This document shows positions 63,682-64,000 of a stretch of 64,000 nt of DNA, one piece after another. The translations under genes and the position numbers were made by a program. The first letter of the stretch is position 1. Each line of letters begins with the position of its first letter. Under the pieces are notes generated by a model that was not told the origin of the DNA, searched no databases, and worked only from the letters and a program-made list of their open reading frames with translations. Source of the stretch: Clostridia bacterium (lineage in GTDB: Bacteria > Bacillota > Clostridia > Oscillospirales > Acutalibacteraceae); contig CAAEIG010000081.1 in assembly GCA_900755895.1 (NCBI GenBank), positions 124,001-188,000 on the forward strand, written 5' to 3'.

Positions 63682-63929
63682 AGGAAGGCGCCCGTCGGAA
63701 GCAGTATGTGGAAGTGGTGGTTACTTACTGCATTGATGGCAGCGTCCATCCCCAGAAGATTCTCTTGGCAAACGGTCCGGTCTTTGAGATCGAGGAGAGT
63801 CGAGAGGCAGCTCCAAGCAAAGCTCCCACTACCGGGGAGTTGATCCGGCGGTATGTGGTGAAGATCAAGGGAAAGGAGACCTATCTGTATGAAACCAGCG
63901 GACGCTGGTTTGTGGAGATGAAGGCGTAG
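63678..63929 (+). CDS. Small conserved protein downstream of yolD-like gene
   Basis: This is an 83-residue basic protein with no helix signals or known domain. It overlaps the YolD-like gene by four bases and ends the SOS operon as far as the window shows. GGAAGGAG lies 13 bases before ATG 63678. Its place suggests a role with the polymerase. The last 70 bases of the window hold nothing recognisable. Confidence 0.7.
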   Translation: MKEGARRKQYVEVVVTYCIDGSVHPQKILLANGPVFEIEESREAAPSKAPTTGELIRRYVVKIKGKETYLYETSGRWFVEMKA

Positions 63930-64000
63930 GGAAATTCTCCCCGACGGATATATTGATTGCGGAACCAACCTGCCTAAAGCAAGTCCCTGGCACTTTGTGC

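Overview
The window looks like a chromosomal segment of a gut-type clostridial Firmicute, most likely an Oscillospiraceae relative of Flavonifractor, Lawsonibacter or Oscillibacter. This is inferred from several signs: S-layer-homology (SLH) proteins, many GHKL kinases and LytTR regulators, GGAGG ribosome sites, Gram-positive LexA boxes, a HrcA/CIRCE site and Tn916-type integrases. The species call is inference; no rRNA or marker gene is present.

Layout. 1-9.4 kb: the end of an ABC exporter, a GH79-like glycosidase, a P-type Ca2+ ATPase divergent from a radical-SAM/SPASM protein, and an OmpR-type two-component system. 9.5-23.6 kb: an orphan membrane GHKL kinase divergent from a giant (about 2,446-residue) secreted SLH protein, a second OmpR-type two-component system, a small unknown protein, and an ECF sigma factor fused to a second domain. 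23.7-28.9 kb: a LytTR regulator, a soluble GHKL kinase and two ABC half-exporters on one strand. 29-33.6 kb: an SLH-CAP protein, a diguanylate cyclase and a second orphan GHKL kinase.

33.9-55.4 kb is best read as a tandem stack of tRNA-Trp-targeted integrative elements. Every junction carries a copy of the tRNA-Trp 3' half and/or the same element end sequences. The copy next to the tRNA is perfect (45 bp), and the copies decay with distance. The two youngest elements each have the order cargo, HTH protein, hairpin-rich non-coding block, tyrosine recombinase. Element 1 carries a 1,328-residue SLH protein. Element 2 carries an AraC regulator, a DUF1349 protein and an MFS transporter. The oldest layer (34.2-41.3 kb) holds a cytosolic FtsH-like protein, a second SLH protein and many broken genes: a WYL regulator, a GHKL kinase, a LytTR regulator and a methyltransferase.

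55.6-64 kb is core-like again: CIRCE-controlled Hsp20, a polysaccharide deacetylase, tRNA-Asp and tRNA-Thr, a rotted integrase/primase remnant beside tRNA-Thr, a sigma/anti-sigma operon with small membrane proteins, and an SOS-controlled Y-family polymerase with its YolD partner.

The strongest leads are the layered tRNA-Trp array with its conserved non-coding block, a conserved three-segment leader that could switch structure upstream of two SLH paralogues, a 21-bp-spaced direct repeat plus terminator ahead of the ABC exporter pair, and the sigma-factor fusion with its own ECF-like promoter and internal ribosome site.
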